Part shown: in pieces, positions 1 through 9,235 of the stretch
Layout: every line of letters begins with the position of its first letter
Position numbering within the stretch: the stretch's first letter is position 1
Origin: Perlabentimonas sp046542995
Lineage (GTDB): Bacteria; Bacteroidota; Bacteroidia; Bacteroidales; Tenuifilaceae
NCBI GenBank assembly: GCA_046542995.1
Contig: JBKHAH010000008.1
Location: 1-57,927, forward strand
Direction: 5' to 3'
Length of the DNA: 57,927 nt
Translations under genes and position numbers: made by a program
Notes under the pieces: model-generated
Seen by the model: the letters and a program-made list of their open reading frames with translations, nothing else
Told to the model about the DNA's origin: nothing
The model's database searches: none

Positions 1-10
1 TTATTTAATG

Positions 11-271
11 TTAAAATGATTTAAAAGAATACTGAAGTGATAAATAAATTGCTGAGCCAGTGTTATAGAAAATAATTCCCTCGAAGCCCATAAAAAATTG
101 ACCTACTACCTCCATGTCAAAATTTTGTATTACTGAGTATATTGCGGTGGGCGAGATAAAGAATGCTTCAATGTCGAGAAGTGTCATTACTGCAAGTCCC
201 CCGTTCCAGATGCTAAAGTTACCCCTATACTCTCTTTTGAGTTTTCTACAGGTTTTTAAGAAAATTGTATT
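11..271 (-). pseudogene. Possible gene remnant, unrecognised
   Basis: Reading the minus strand, one frame stays open for about 85 codons and ends at a TAA at 11-13, but it has no convincing start codon and overlaps the end of the lipoprotein-sorting pseudogene in another frame. The last residues (AIYLSLQYSFKSF) alternate and end in Phe, like the closing strand of an outer-membrane beta-barrel. Genes of the LolA-like family are often followed by barrel or ABC permease genes, so this may be the tail of a decayed neighbour. It could equally be chance open frame. Confidence is low. Confidence 0.22.
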
Positions 272-760
272 CTGGATATGTTGCCATAATTAATCCTAAA
301 TCCAAATGGTAGATAATGCTCTTTTGATACCCAGTAGAATACTTTTTCGTAAACAATGGGGGCAACAGGATTGGGAGTAATCTCAAATACGAAGCATTCG
401 TGCCCATTCCATTCTTTCTGAGGGAAATGTTTATGCATGTTATCATCAGTTGTTCAGCTGCTTTGTGCCAGGTAATTATTGGCGAAGTTGATGCCCATCT
501 ACCATTGCAACATCCTTGAGAATAGCATCTTTACGGTTAGGTTGATGTTTGGAACATAATTCCACCTCTCGTTGCCCCTCTTGAGGTGGCAGTACCCTTG
601 TAGCAGGCAGGAGCGGTGATGAAGATAAGCGAGCAGTCAGCGCCCAACGACTATGCTTTATGTGTAATTTCTCCTGTGTATTATGGGTGGCAGACCACTT
701 GGCTATAGATTAAATTGAGAGTCATGATATTCATTGTTAGCAAGTAATTTAAGTGCTGTA
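256..760 (-). pseudogene. Decayed outer-membrane lipoprotein-sorting protein (LolA-like)
   Basis: The minus strand retains the conserved order of the LolA-like outer-membrane lipoprotein-sorting family (family role known: periplasmic carrier-type fold). Recognisable blocks, from the right: LIFITAPA near 615-635, then after a shift LKRGNERWNYVPNIN at about 545-585, MGINFANNYL at about 470-498, and NGHECFVFEITPNP at about 370-410. Against the family pattern (SLI-ITAPA, LKRG-EMWNYVP, WMGSDFTNDDL, G-ECYV-EL-PKP) the order is collinear. Lesions seen are in-frame stops at 681-683 (TAA), 651-653 (TAG), 499-501 (TAG) and 454-456 (TGA), plus a one-base shift near 585-595. The C-terminal third of the family is missing after 256. 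The right boundary is approximate. I infer an old, inactive gene; a functional copy elsewhere in the genome is possible. Confidence 0.8.
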
Positions 761-978
761 TCGATTCTCAGCTGCATTTCCTCTCCTTATCTTATCAAGT
801 TGCTCTGGGCTTTAGGGGGATGCTTTGTGAATACTTTACGATACTAGAATGTTATGTTTAAAACTTTGCAAAATCATGAAGTATAGAGGCCTTTATCTTT
901 ATAAATATCCCATTTGTTTGCTTACAATGATTTTAAGAAAAGGAGGGGCACAGGCTTGGGATTACTTGATTTAATTAG

Positions 979-2331
979 CTATAAATCTTTTACCAGAACA
1001 TTCTCAGAGTGTTCATATATGCTATCAATAAATTTTTTGTGAATTTTGTTAATTTTTTCAAGTTTAGGATTATCTAGAGTAATATTAGCCCCATCAGTAT
1101 CAAGCTTATTTAAAACAAAGGCTACGGTAAATGTATCAATATATTGAGCAGGCAGAAATGCAGGGGTCTTGGGTTGTGATGTGTAACTTTTAGCAAGTAT
1201 ATTACAGTTTACTAAAGTATTTAGCAGGCTACTTACTAAGCGTATAGGGAGCTTAAGTTCACCTGATATTTGTTGTGTGGTGTATGCTGGCTCACCTTTT
1301 GTAAAGCGCGAGAATATGCGGTTAAGTATTAGGAGGGATAGCGCTTGTTGCGCCCTATGGCTTATATCCTCGGTTTCTCTCTCAAATTCATATAGATTTT
1401 GATTCTGATGAGAGAACGAAATCTCTGCTCCAAACAGCACAATAAGCCAGCTAATGCGTACCCAAGCCAAGAATAACGGGAGGGCAGCAAAGCTACCATA
1501 AATTGCATTGAATTTTGATACGCCCACCTGAAGATCAATGTAAACCCATTGGGTAACGCTGAATGCCGATCCTGCAATAACACCTGCAATTAAACCCGAG
1601 AGAACATTCACCTTGGTGTTGGGCATTACTACGTACATTAGCGTGAAGACTATCCAAACTATTACATACGGAGTAAGTTTTAGCAAGAACATTATTAGAG
1701 GAGCAACGTAGCTTATCAGTTCAATTCTTGCAGACAAATCGGATACTTGAGTTGCAATAAATACATTAAGTCCGCTTGATGCAATGATAAGTACTGGGGC
1801 AATTATCATCATTGAAAGGTAGTCGGCAAACTTTCGGTTAAATGGGCGTGCTGAGCTAATTTGCCAAATGTCGTTAAAGGAATGCTCAATATGCCCAAAA
1901 ACCTTTAGAACCGACCAGAAGAGAACCATTACACCAATCCCGGCAATAAGCCCCCCACCAGTATTCTCAAGAAGTGAGTTTGAAAACCCAATAAGCTGAT
2001 TCATGATATCTTCCTGCCCCTGAAAGTTCTCAATGAGCTGCTTTTCTAAGTACTTGTCCATGCCAAAACCCTTGGCAATTCCAAACCCCATTGCCAGAAC
2101 CGGAACAATTGACATGAGCGTGTAAAATGTAAGTGCTGATGCACGGAGCAGCACCCTATCTTCAACAAAGCCTCTGTAGGCTAATATTATAATCCGTAGC
2201 GATTTAAACAATAACCTGCGAGGCAATGGGTACTCGCTTAGCTGAATGCTCCAAATATCTTTTGATAAGAATTGCTGAAGTTTGGAGAGGTTTAGGTAAG
2301 ATTTAAAATCGACCTTATTGGATTTATTCAT
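979..2331 (-). CDS. YihY/BrkB family inner-membrane protein
   Basis: This 450-residue protein belongs to the YihY (formerly BrkB or putative RNase BN) family of inner-membrane proteins, whose biochemical role is not settled. About six membrane segments lie between residues 65 and 310, with family hallmarks: a first segment reading ALTFYTLMSIVPVLA and a motif EHSFNDIWQ near residue 150. A soluble tail of about 130 residues follows (from around 325), and its segment AYTTQQISGELKLP looks like a winged-helix fold, which is usual in the longer members. The ATG at 2331 lies 14 bases after the stop of the propeller lipoprotein gene on the same strand, so the two are probably cotranscribed. Membership is clear; the function is not. 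Confidence 0.88.
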   Translation of the reverse strand: MNKSNKVDFKSYLNLSKLQQFLSKDIWSIQLSEYPLPRRLLFKSLRIIILAYRGFVEDRVLLRASALTFYTLMSIVPVLAMGFGIAKGFGMDKYLEKQLIENFQGQEDIMNQLIGFSNSLLENTGGGLIAGIGVMVLFWSVLKVFGHIEHSFNDIWQISSARPFNRKFADYLSMMIIAPVLIIASSGLNVFIATQVSDLSARIELISYVAPLIMFLLKLTPYVIVWIVFTLMYVVMPNTKVNVLSGLIAGVIAGSAFSVTQWVYIDLQVGVSKFNAIYGSFAALPLFLAWVRISWLIVLFGAEISFSHQNQNLYEFERETEDISHRAQQALSLLILNRIFSRFTKGEPAYTTQQISGELKLPIRLVSSLLNTLVNCNILAKSYTSQPKTPAFLPAQYIDTFTVAFVLNKLDTDGANITLDNPKLEKINKIHKKFIDSIYEHSENVLVKDL

Positions 2332-2345
2332 GGTTCTTTAGGTTT

Positions 2346-3422
2346 TTAATTTGGTGATTTCGGTAAAAAAGGAGAGTAATTGATACCATCGGGCTGTTTA
2401 CCAGTAGGGAAGTGTCTGGTAATCTCCATTTTATCCAAACAGATTTCACTTATTAGGTCTGCATTTGTGTTGGCTACATAAGCTGTTTTATTATGAGGTA
2501 TAACAAGACCTATAGGTATTGAGCTGTCTTTGAACTCATCTGCAAAGAAGCGCTCTTCTTCAGTTTCTTCTGGAAGCGGAACGGTTTGCTGTATTTTTGT
2601 AATAAGTTTTTTTTCTTTCGTGTTAAAAATTGCAACATCTGCCGATTGAGCGTTGCTTACGAGCAGCTTGCTGCCATTTGGTGTAAACTTAATGCGGATA
2701 GGGAAATCTCCACATTCTAGCGTATGAGTTTTCTCTAAGGTTTTTGTGTTAAAAACGCTCAACGTGTTGTCGGCTCGATTTGTCACCCAGAGTTCTTCCC
2801 CACAAGGAGAAACGGCAACTCCCTCGGCACCTTCGCCTGAATATACCTGGTCAATAATTGAGTTGGTTTGTAGATCTATAACCGTAACGTTTCCTGTACT
2901 AATGCTGGGAACAAAGGCTCTGGTATAATTAGGTGTGGCTGCAACCATGTGCGAAACGGGCTGTTCTGTTCCAATGGCTTTTATTATTTTTGCTTTTTCA
3001 ATATCTACAATTAATAGGCTGTTGGTGCTTTCAGCAGTTACCAGCATACGTTTTGTTCCATCAATCCATTGCATTCCATGTGGGCGCTCATGTTCTCCCA
3101 AATCAATAGTATTAATAAGCGTAGCATGCTCTAGGTTGTAAACAGAAAGGGTATTGCCAGCTATTTTCCTGTCTCCATAGTTGCAAACTACCGCCAGTTT
3201 ACCATCGTCGGACACAGCTACTTCATGAGGCTCAATACCTGTTTTAAGAATGTTGAGGGTTTCTCCTGTTTCACGCTCAATGATGTGTATTGTGTTATCG
3301 GTTTTATGTGATACAATAATAACGCCTTCAAAAGTATCGGTGGATCTGTTGTTTTTATTTGTATCGGTACATGATAAAAGGATGATGGTTATAAAAATCA
3401 ATAATAGTTGAAGAGTTCTCAT
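2346..3422 (-). CDS. YncE-like beta-propeller lipoprotein
   Basis: This is a predicted lipoprotein of 358 residues made almost wholly of 40-45-residue beta-propeller repeats of the YncE/YVTN type. Repeats with phrases such as HEVAVSDDGKLAVV, EGVAVSPCGEELWV and IRIKFTPNGSKLLV are visible along the chain. I place the start at the ATG at 3422, because it opens a lipoprotein signal peptide with lipobox LLSC and Cys18; the open frame extends to 3650, but that extension has no signal and would run into the divergent gene. Propellers of this kind bind partners or ligands in the periplasm; the ligand cannot be told. It lies directly upstream of the YihY gene with a 14-base gap. Confidence 0.82.
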   Translation of the reverse strand: MRTLQLLLIFITIILLSCTDTNKNNRSTDTFEGVIIVSHKTDNTIHIIERETGETLNILKTGIEPHEVAVSDDGKLAVVCNYGDRKIAGNTLSVYNLEHATLINTIDLGEHERPHGMQWIDGTKRMLVTAESTNSLLIVDIEKAKIIKAIGTEQPVSHMVAATPNYTRAFVPSISTGNVTVIDLQTNSIIDQVYSGEGAEGVAVSPCGEELWVTNRADNTLSVFNTKTLEKTHTLECGDFPIRIKFTPNGSKLLVSNAQSADVAIFNTKEKKLITKIQQTVPLPEETEEERFFADEFKDSSIPIGLVIPHNKTAYVANTNADLISEICLDKMEITRHFPTGKQPDGINYSPFLPKSPN

Positions 3423-3479
3423 GGCTCTTAATTTATTGGATTTAACTAAGTAAAAGTAATAAAAAACTCTGATGGCTCT

Positions 3480-4508
3480 TTGGTAAATAATAGAGATTGT
3501 TTTAAAATATTTAATTTTGCTAAAAATACTACTTTGATTAAGTTTTCTGGAAATACATTGCGGCTCTTCAAAATCTTTGTGGTTGTTGCTGCTTACGGGT
3601 TTGTTTTTTTTAAACTTTATGGGCAGATTAACGAGGGAGTACTTTCTCAATTTAGTAAGTCTGAAGGAAATAACAATTGGTGTTATTTAGTAATTATTGT
3701 TTTGTTGATGCCCATTGCATGGGGTTTTGAGGCCATTAAATGGCAGCTATCTTTTAATAAAAAAGAGCGACCCCATTTTATTTATGCCCTTAAAACAATT
3801 TGGTATGGTGTTGGTGTTGGTCTGTTTACACCAAATAGAACAGGCGAACCCATAGGTAGAATGGCAATGGTTCCTCACGATATAAGGGGCAAAGCTGCTG
3901 TTTTATCAATTTTGTGTGGGATGACTCAGCAGCTGGCAACGCTATTGTTTGGTTTTGTAGGATTGGCTTTTTTGGTCAGTAGTTTTAAATTTAAGTTGTC
4001 TTCTACTATTTATAATCCATGGGTTATAAGTTTTTTAGCTATTGCAACCATTGCTGTATTGTTTTTGGTTTTTAAATTTAGAGTTGTTTTAAAGTTCCTC
4101 ACCAGAATAGAGTTTATTAAAAGAATTTTACATGGTGAGTCAATCGTTTTTTACATTTCTTCCACACGGGTTTTAGCCCTTCTTTCGCTGAGTTTTATTC
4201 GTTATGCCGTATTTACTACTCAGTTTGTAATTTTGCTGTATTATTTTGGTTTTAATGGCAATATTCTTTCTGTTTATGCGGCTGTTTTTGCTACGTATCT
4301 GTTTGCAAGCGTAATTCCGTCTTTAGCAATAGGAGAGGCCGGGGTAAGGGCGGGTTTTGCAATTCTATTTATTGGAGCAATATGGAATAGCCCCATGGGA
4401 ATAGCAGCAGCAACTTTATTAATATGGATTTTAAATGTTGCTTTACCCGGTTTGGTCGCAGTATGGTTTCCATTAGTTAATGGTAAGCGAGATTTAGAAA
4501 GAGGCTAG
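3480..4508 (+). CDS. Lysylphosphatidylglycerol synthase TM-region family membrane protein
   Basis: An integral membrane protein of up to 342 residues with about eight hydrophobic segments, resembling the flippase-like membrane region of lysylphosphatidylglycerol synthases (LPG_synthase_TM, UPF0104). Family-type features are the loop GLFTPNRTGEPIGRMAM near residue 116 and the segment ASVIPSLAIGEAGVRAG near residue 280. The soluble lysyl-transfer domain is absent, so it is probably a lipid flippase-like protein rather than a synthase. The start is uncertain: the longest frame begins with TTG at 3480, and further TTG codons at 3534 and 3558 are candidates; there is no ATG before the first membrane segment. 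It is divergent from the propeller lipoprotein gene, with 57 bases between. Confidence 0.78.
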   Translation: MVNNRDCFKIFNFAKNTTLIKFSGNTLRLFKIFVVVAAYGFVFFKLYGQINEGVLSQFSKSEGNNNWCYLVIIVLLMPIAWGFEAIKWQLSFNKKERPHFIYALKTIWYGVGVGLFTPNRTGEPIGRMAMVPHDIRGKAAVLSILCGMTQQLATLLFGFVGLAFLVSSFKFKLSSTIYNPWVISFLAIATIAVLFLVFKFRVVLKFLTRIEFIKRILHGESIVFYISSTRVLALLSLSFIRYAVFTTQFVILLYYFGFNGNILSVYAAVFATYLFASVIPSLAIGEAGVRAGFAILFIGAIWNSPMGIAAATLLIWILNVALPGLVAVWFPLVNGKRDLERG

Positions 4509-4518
4509 GAAGGCTTTT

Positions 4519-5508
4519 CTAGCTATTTAGTTCTTTCCAAAGAATATCTTTTAGATTGGAGATACCCTGTCCCGATACCGATGAGATAAATACTGTTTCA
4601 ACCTTTGGCAACTCCTTTCTAACCTCTTCAATAATTTCGTCATCAGCCATGTCGCTTTTAGTAATGGCCAGTAGTCTCTTTTTATCAAGGAGTTCGGGGT
4701 TGAAAAGGGCCAGCTCATTTAGAAGCGTATCGTATTCTTCTTTTATGTTTGGGCTGTCAATGGGTATCATGAAAAGCAGCATGGCGTTACGCTCAATATG
4801 CCTTAAAAAGCGAATTCCCAGACCTTTGCCCTCATGGGCACCCTCTATAATTCCCGGGATATCAGCAATAACAAATGAACGGTTATTTCGGTAAGGTACA
4901 ATACCAATGTTTGGGACAAGGGTTGTGAATGGGTAGTCTGCAATTTTGGGCTTTGCTGCGGTAATGGTTGATAGCAGGGTAGATTTACCTGCATTTGGAA
5001 ACCCAACCAATCCTACATCGGCCAGTATTTTTAGTTCAAGCACTATGGCGCTTTCAATGCCATCCTCTCCTGGCTGAGCAAATCTGGGGGTTTGCATTGT
5101 GGCTGATTTGAAGTGCCAGTTTCCTAAGCCGCCTCTTCCTCCTTTGAGGAGTACCTCAACCTGATCGTGGTCTGTAATCTCACAAAGTTTTTCGCCTGTT
5201 TCGGGATCATGTGCAATGGTGCCAATTGGAACCTCTAGCACAATATCTTTACCATCGGCACCTGAACTGCGGCTTCGTCCTCCGGGCTCACCATTCCCGG
5301 CGAAAATATGACGCTGGTATTTAAGGTGAATCAGGGTCCAAAGCTGATTGTTCCCTTTTAAATAGATGTGCCCACCTCTACCACCGTCACCACCATCGGG
5401 GCCGCCTTTGGGCACAAACTTCTCCCTTCGGAGATGTGCGCTGCCCTGTCCTCCCTTGCCGGAGCGGCAAAATAGTTTTACGTAATCAACAAAATTTGAT
5501 GATGCCAT
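4519..5508 (-). CDS. obg: Obg family ribosome-assembly GTPase
   Basis: Obg/CgtA, an essential GTPase that acts in late 50S ribosome assembly and stress signalling. The 329 residues show the glycine-rich Obg fold first (to about residue 158, with GGDGGRGG and GRGGLGNWHF), then a G domain with the P-loop GFPNAGKST near residue 168, the switch region DIPGIIEGAHEGKGLG, and a guanine-specificity motif TKSD in place of NKxD. There is no extra C-terminal domain beyond the G domain, as in other Bacteroidota. It is the last gene of hpt-adk-obg on this strand, 74 bases after adk. The ATG start at 5508 gives the usual length. Confidence 0.97.
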   Translation of the reverse strand: MASSNFVDYVKLFCRSGKGGQGSAHLRREKFVPKGGPDGGDGGRGGHIYLKGNNQLWTLIHLKYQRHIFAGNGEPGGRSRSSGADGKDIVLEVPIGTIAHDPETGEKLCEITDHDQVEVLLKGGRGGLGNWHFKSATMQTPRFAQPGEDGIESAIVLELKILADVGLVGFPNAGKSTLLSTITAAKPKIADYPFTTLVPNIGIVPYRNNRSFVIADIPGIIEGAHEGKGLGIRFLRHIERNAMLLFMIPIDSPNIKEEYDTLLNELALFNPELLDKKRLLAITKSDMADDEIIEEVRKELPKVETVFISSVSGQGISNLKDILWKELNS

Positions 5509-5582
5509 GTTTCCTAAATGTATATTCTATATCTAGTAAGGATAGAGGTGGTGAATAATAATATGTAAGTTGTGATTGTGTT

Positions 5583-6173
5583 CTAAACTTTATTCTCAAT
5601 ACACTTGTTAACGGTACTGCATATTCTTTGAAAAATTTCATCAATTGTGCCCATACCATTTATACCGTAAAACTTTTGCTGCGCTTTATAGTAATCCATT
5701 ACATTACGGGTAGTCTCGTTATATATGCTTATCCTGTTTTTTATGATTTCAATATTCTGATCATCTGGGCGTCCACTGAATTTTCCTCTGTTTAGAAGCC
5801 TGCTTACAAGCTCTTCATGATCCACCTCTAGTGCAATCATTAGGGATATGGATGTGCCCTTTTCCGATAGCATATCGTCAAGTTCCCGGGCCTGAACGGT
5901 TGTTCTTGGAAAACCATCGAAAACAAATCCGTTGGTTTTATCCCTAAACTCATCTAAGCACCTGCCAATTATGCCAATAACTACCTCGTCAGGAACGAGC
6001 TCACCCCCATCCATATATTTTTTTGCTTCAAGTCCTAATGGGGTTTTCTTGTTGATGGCAGTTCGAAGAATTTCGCCCGTTGAAAGATGCTTTAGGTTAA
6101 ACTTCTTAATCAGGTTTTCCGATTGAGTGCCTTTACCTGCCCCGGGAGGGCCAAATAGTACAATATTAAGCAT
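5583..6173 (-). CDS. adk: Adenylate kinase
   Basis: Adenylate kinase converts ATP + AMP to two ADP in the cytoplasm. The protein has the P-loop GPPGAGKGTQ at residues 8-17, the AMP-site motif HLSTGEILR, the conserved DGFPRT near residue 85 and the short LID segment with GRPDDQ. At 196 residues it is a short-LID form lacking a zinc-binding LID, which is usual in this phylum. It sits between hpt (37-base gap) and obg and is probably transcribed with both. The ATG at 6173 immediately precedes the LNIVLFGPPG strand, so the start is secure. Confidence 0.97.
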   Translation of the reverse strand: MLNIVLFGPPGAGKGTQSENLIKKFNLKHLSTGEILRTAINKKTPLGLEAKKYMDGGELVPDEVVIGIIGRCLDEFRDKTNGFVFDGFPRTTVQARELDDMLSEKGTSISLMIALEVDHEELVSRLLNRGKFSGRPDDQNIEIIKNRISIYNETTRNVMDYYKAQQKFYGINGMGTIDEIFQRICSTVNKCIENKV

Positions 6174-6210
6174 GGCTATTTAGGGTTATGTAAATATCCA
6201 GTTTGTTGGT

Positions 6211-6747
6211 TTAAATTAGTGTGTAAATATCGGCTAAATTTCTACCCAAGCCATCATAATCAAGACCATAACCCACAATAAAATCGTTGGGGATTTTTCT
6301 CCCAACATAGTCAATGTTTACCTTCCCTTTGTACGACTCAGGCTTGTAAAGTAGCGTTGCTATTTTTATGCTTTTAGGATTCTTCTTTTTTAAGGTGTCA
6401 ATTAGTTTCCCGAGGGTAATACCTGTATCAACAATATCTTCGAGTATAACTATTGTTCTGCCTTCAATGTTTTCTGTCAGGCCAATTAGCTCACTAACTG
6501 CTCCTGTTGATTCAGTTCCTTCGTAGGATGCTAACTTGATGAACGATACTTCGCAAGGAAATTCTATGAGCCTTATAATATCGGCTGTAAATATAAACGA
6601 ACCGTTAAGGACGCTGATAAAAAGGGGGCGGGTTTCGCTTTTTAGATCATTATTAATATCTTTTGCTAACCTTTCAATATCAGCTTTAATTTCACTTGCA
6701 GGGTAGCTAACTCTAAAATACTTGTCCCAAAGTTTAACGGTTTCCAT
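6211..6747 (-). CDS. hpt: Hypoxanthine phosphoribosyltransferase
   Basis: A purine salvage enzyme that transfers phosphoribose from PRPP to hypoxanthine (and often guanine). The type I phosphoribosyltransferase PRPP loop is seen as VILEDIVDTGITL near residue 100, and the C-terminal base-binding region as VGYGLDYDGLGRNL. The 178-residue length is normal. It is the first gene of the hpt-adk-obg cluster. A likely promoter with a Bacteroidota -7 box lies at 6804-6811, giving a short leader. Confidence 0.95.
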   Translation of the reverse strand: METVKLWDKYFRVSYPASEIKADIERLAKDINNDLKSETRPLFISVLNGSFIFTADIIRLIEFPCEVSFIKLASYEGTESTGAVSELIGLTENIEGRTIVILEDIVDTGITLGKLIDTLKKKNPKSIKIATLLYKPESYKGKVNIDYVGRKIPNDFIVGYGLDYDGLGRNLADIYTLI

Positions 6748-6803
6748 TAATTTATATCCTTGTTTTTGTGCTACTTAAATTGGCTGCTGTATAACTCAGT
6801 TGG

Positions 6804-6811
6804 CAAAAGTA
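6804..6811 (-). promoter_or_regulatory. Candidate -7 box for hpt-adk-obg
   Basis: On the minus strand the sequence reads TACTTTTG, matching the Bacteroidota -7 consensus TAnnTTTG about 57 bases before the hpt start. I see no clear TTTG -33 box. Confidence 0.45.
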
Positions 6812-6898
6812 CTAAATTATAGTTAATAGGCATGGGAACAATCTCCTAATTAAATAAAAATATGAAATTATGTGTTTTTATTAATAATTACTAATGTC

Positions 6899-8023
6899 TT
6901 ATCGCAGATGTTTCGTGATTATAGAATTAAAAATATTAATTCCATGCTCTATAGCTTCATCAGGAAAATCGAAATTAGGGCTGTGTAAATCCTGCATATC
7001 TTCTCCAGTGCCCAAACCAAAAAGGATTGATGGTCCTTTTATTGCGAAGTGAGAGAAGTCTTCGGACCACCTATTGGGTTCCTCTAGATAAATGACTTCC
7101 CTTTTTTGCTTGCTTGAAATGGAGTTAACCTCTTCAGTTAGTTTTGGGTCGCAGGTTACAGCCGGAAAATCATCTGTTATTAAAGTTTCAATGTTAAGTT
7201 CGTGCTTTATGGCTAACGACTGAACCAGCAATGTGGCTCTTTCTGAGAGCAACTTCATGTCGCTATCTTCATGCGAGCGAAGGGTAATCATAATCTCTCC
7301 ATACCCTGGTGATGTGCCAAAAGCCACTTCGCCAACTTTAATGTGAATAATGGTGAGCATTACAAAATTCAAGAAATCTTTTGATTCGGTGATCTTATGA
7401 AAACCTTGTATGATTTCAGAAATGGCCAGTGATGGGTTTTTCCCTTTTTCAGGGTAGGCAGCATGAGAATCTGAGCCAATGAGTTTAAACACAAGCCCCT
7501 TTGATGCCGAGGCAAAGGTGTGTTTAGCTAAAATAACGCTACCAAGAGGATATTTTGGCATGTTATGAATGGCATAGGAAAAATCTGGATGGATTTTATG
7601 TTTTACCAGCTCTTTGATGCATTGATATGCTCCCTGACCATTTTCAGCTTCTGGTTGGTAAAACAGGATAACCCTGCCTCTGTCTATCTGGTTCTTTGTA
7701 AGCTCCTCAGCAAGTCCAGACACCATCGCTATGTGGCCATCGTGACCACATGCATGAGAAACGCCAGGCCTGTTTGATGCATATGGTTTGTTGATGCTTT
7801 CGTGAATAGGCAGCGCATCGAGTTCGCAACGGAAAAGCAATGTTGGCCCGGGTTTGCCGCTGCTGTAAATGGCAGCCATGCCTTCCCCTGCAATACCTGT
7901 AATAAGTTGTGTAGGTGGATAATGGTTGAGAAAGAATCTTATTCGCTTGCCTGTTCCGCGTTCGGAACCAGAAAGTTCAGGGTTTCTGTGCAATTCTTGC
8001 CTAAGCCTAATAAGATTATTCAT
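6899..8023 (-). CDS. M20 family amidohydrolase (aminoacylase/hippurate-hydrolase type)
   Basis: A cytoplasmic zinc-dependent M20 peptidase-family amidohydrolase that would cleave an N-acyl amino acid or similar amide. The metal-binding motif HACGHDGH is near residue 90, the acidic segment QPEAENGQG near residue 124, and the late histidine region LHSPNFDFPDEA near the C-terminus. A dimerisation domain sits between the two halves of the catalytic domain. It has 374 residues, normal for the IAA-amino-acid hydrolase/HipO/AmaA group. No signal peptide is seen. It is transcribed alone, 151 bases from hpt. The exact substrate cannot be inferred. Confidence 0.88.
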   Translation of the reverse strand: MNNLIRLRQELHRNPELSGSERGTGKRIRFFLNHYPPTQLITGIAGEGMAAIYSSGKPGPTLLFRCELDALPIHESINKPYASNRPGVSHACGHDGHIAMVSGLAEELTKNQIDRGRVILFYQPEAENGQGAYQCIKELVKHKIHPDFSYAIHNMPKYPLGSVILAKHTFASASKGLVFKLIGSDSHAAYPEKGKNPSLAISEIIQGFHKITESKDFLNFVMLTIIHIKVGEVAFGTSPGYGEIMITLRSHEDSDMKLLSERATLLVQSLAIKHELNIETLITDDFPAVTCDPKLTEEVNSISSKQKREVIYLEEPNRWSEDFSHFAIKGPSILFGLGTGEDMQDLHSPNFDFPDEAIEHGINIFNSIITKHLR

Positions 8024-8146
8024 GCATGAGTGAATTTACTGAGTGTAAAATTAATAAAAGATACGCTTACTTAATGCAACGCAATCGTTTTTTATTTAAT
8101 CTTACGCCTAATATTTTTTCTTTGTTCTTAAAATTTAATTTTTTGA

Positions 8147-8154
8147 TAGCTTTG
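8147..8154 (+). promoter_or_regulatory. Candidate -7 box for the EamA transporter gene
   Basis: TAGCTTTG matches TAnnTTTG; a TTTG at 8121-8124 lies 22 bases upstream, close to the usual -33 spacing. It would give a leader of roughly 145 bases before the ATG at 8306, in which I see no riboswitch fold. Confidence 0.4.
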
Positions 8155-8305
8155 CCAAACCTTTTCAAAGGAATGAGTCTAACAGTTCGTGAAAAATAAA
8201 AATCTGCCTAAATGTTAAACCATTATATTTGAATTTGGTTAACGCATTTTTAATTAGCTTGATTTAGCGAACGATTCAATTTTTTTGTCTTTAAAATCTA
8301 TTCTC

Positions 8306-9235
8306 ATGAGTAAAAAAATGGTCGGAGTTTACCTTAGTGCACTTTTTGCTATGGTTTTTTGGTCGTTATCCTTCATTTGGTATAAAGAGGTTTTTGTTCT
8401 GTACAAGCCTGTTTCCTTGGTGTTGCTTCGGCTTATTATTTCAAGCATTTTGCTTTTTGTTGTGGTTGCTTCAATAGGGAAATTAAACAGGATTCGAAAG
8501 AAGGACATAAAGACATTTATCTTTTTAAGCTTCCTGTCGCCATTTCTTTACTTTTTTGGCGAGAGTAGTGGCGTTAACTTAACTCCATCAACCCTTGCGG
8601 CAGTTATTATTGCAACCATCCCGCTCTTTAGCCCTATAGGAGCTTACTTTTACCTAAAGGAGAAAATTACCTTAATGAATTTTTTGGGGATAGTGATTTC
8701 AGTTGTCGGTGTAGGGTTTGTGATATTTCATAGGGGAATTAATTTTACTGATGTGAATCTACTGGGAGTTGCGTTTCTGTTTTTGGCAGTTGTTTCAGGG
8801 CTGGGCTATTCCATCGTGGTTAAAAAGTTAACCGATAAGTATAACGTTTATTCAATTGTTGCTTACCAGAATTTTATTGGAATCTTCTTTTTTCTGCCCC
8901 TGTTTTTTTGGCTCGATTTTAAACAGTTTGTTCAGGTTGTGCCTACGTGGGATGTTATCATCCCTCTTCTAAACCTTGGGGTGTTTGCGTCAACATTTGC
9001 CTTTATCTTTTTTACCTATGCCATAAAAAATCTGGGAATATCCAAAGCCAATATTTTTACAAATGCTATTCCCGTCCTAACAGCTGTTTTTGCATACTTT
9101 ATGCTTGGCGAGGAGATTACCCCAACGAAAATCCTGGGAATCTTGATTGTTGTTTTTGGACTTTTCATGTCGCAAATCCGCAGGGGAACGTTTGCCTATT
9201 TAACCAGTGGGTTTAATTCCAGGAAGGTTGCCTAA
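8306..9235 (+). CDS. EamA-domain (DMT superfamily) transporter
   Basis: A 309-residue inner-membrane transporter of the drug/metabolite superfamily with ten hydrophobic helices arranged as two EamA repeats. The first repeat ends with TLAAVIIATIPLFSPIGAYFYLKEKI and the second with an analogous stretch around KANIFTNAIPVLTAVFAYFMLGEEI, which is the typical EamA signature. I start at the ATG at 8306 (MSKKMVG) rather than at TTG 8285. Its stop overlaps the ATG of the YkgJ gene by one base, so the two are translationally coupled. The substrate is unknown. Confidence 0.86.
   Translation: MSKKMVGVYLSALFAMVFWSLSFIWYKEVFVLYKPVSLVLLRLIISSILLFVVVASIGKLNRIRKKDIKTFIFLSFLSPFLYFFGESSGVNLTPSTLAAVIIATIPLFSPIGAYFYLKEKITLMNFLGIVISVVGVGFVIFHRGINFTDVNLLGVAFLFLAVVSGLGYSIVVKKLTDKYNVYSIVAYQNFIGIFFFLPLFFWLDFKQFVQVVPTWDVIIPLLNLGVFASTFAFIFFTYAIKNLGISKANIFTNAIPVLTAVFAYFMLGEEITPTKILGILIVVFGLFMSQIRRGTFAYLTSGFNSRKVA

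Noticed and set aside
246..446. A short open frame in the pseudogene region
   Set aside because: It is a shifted frame of the decayed gene; the family blocks lie in the frame ending at 256.
2346..3650. A longer reading of the propeller protein beginning at 3650
   Set aside because: The extra 76 residues have no signal peptide and overlap the divergent gene; the ATG at 3422 opens a good lipoprotein signal.
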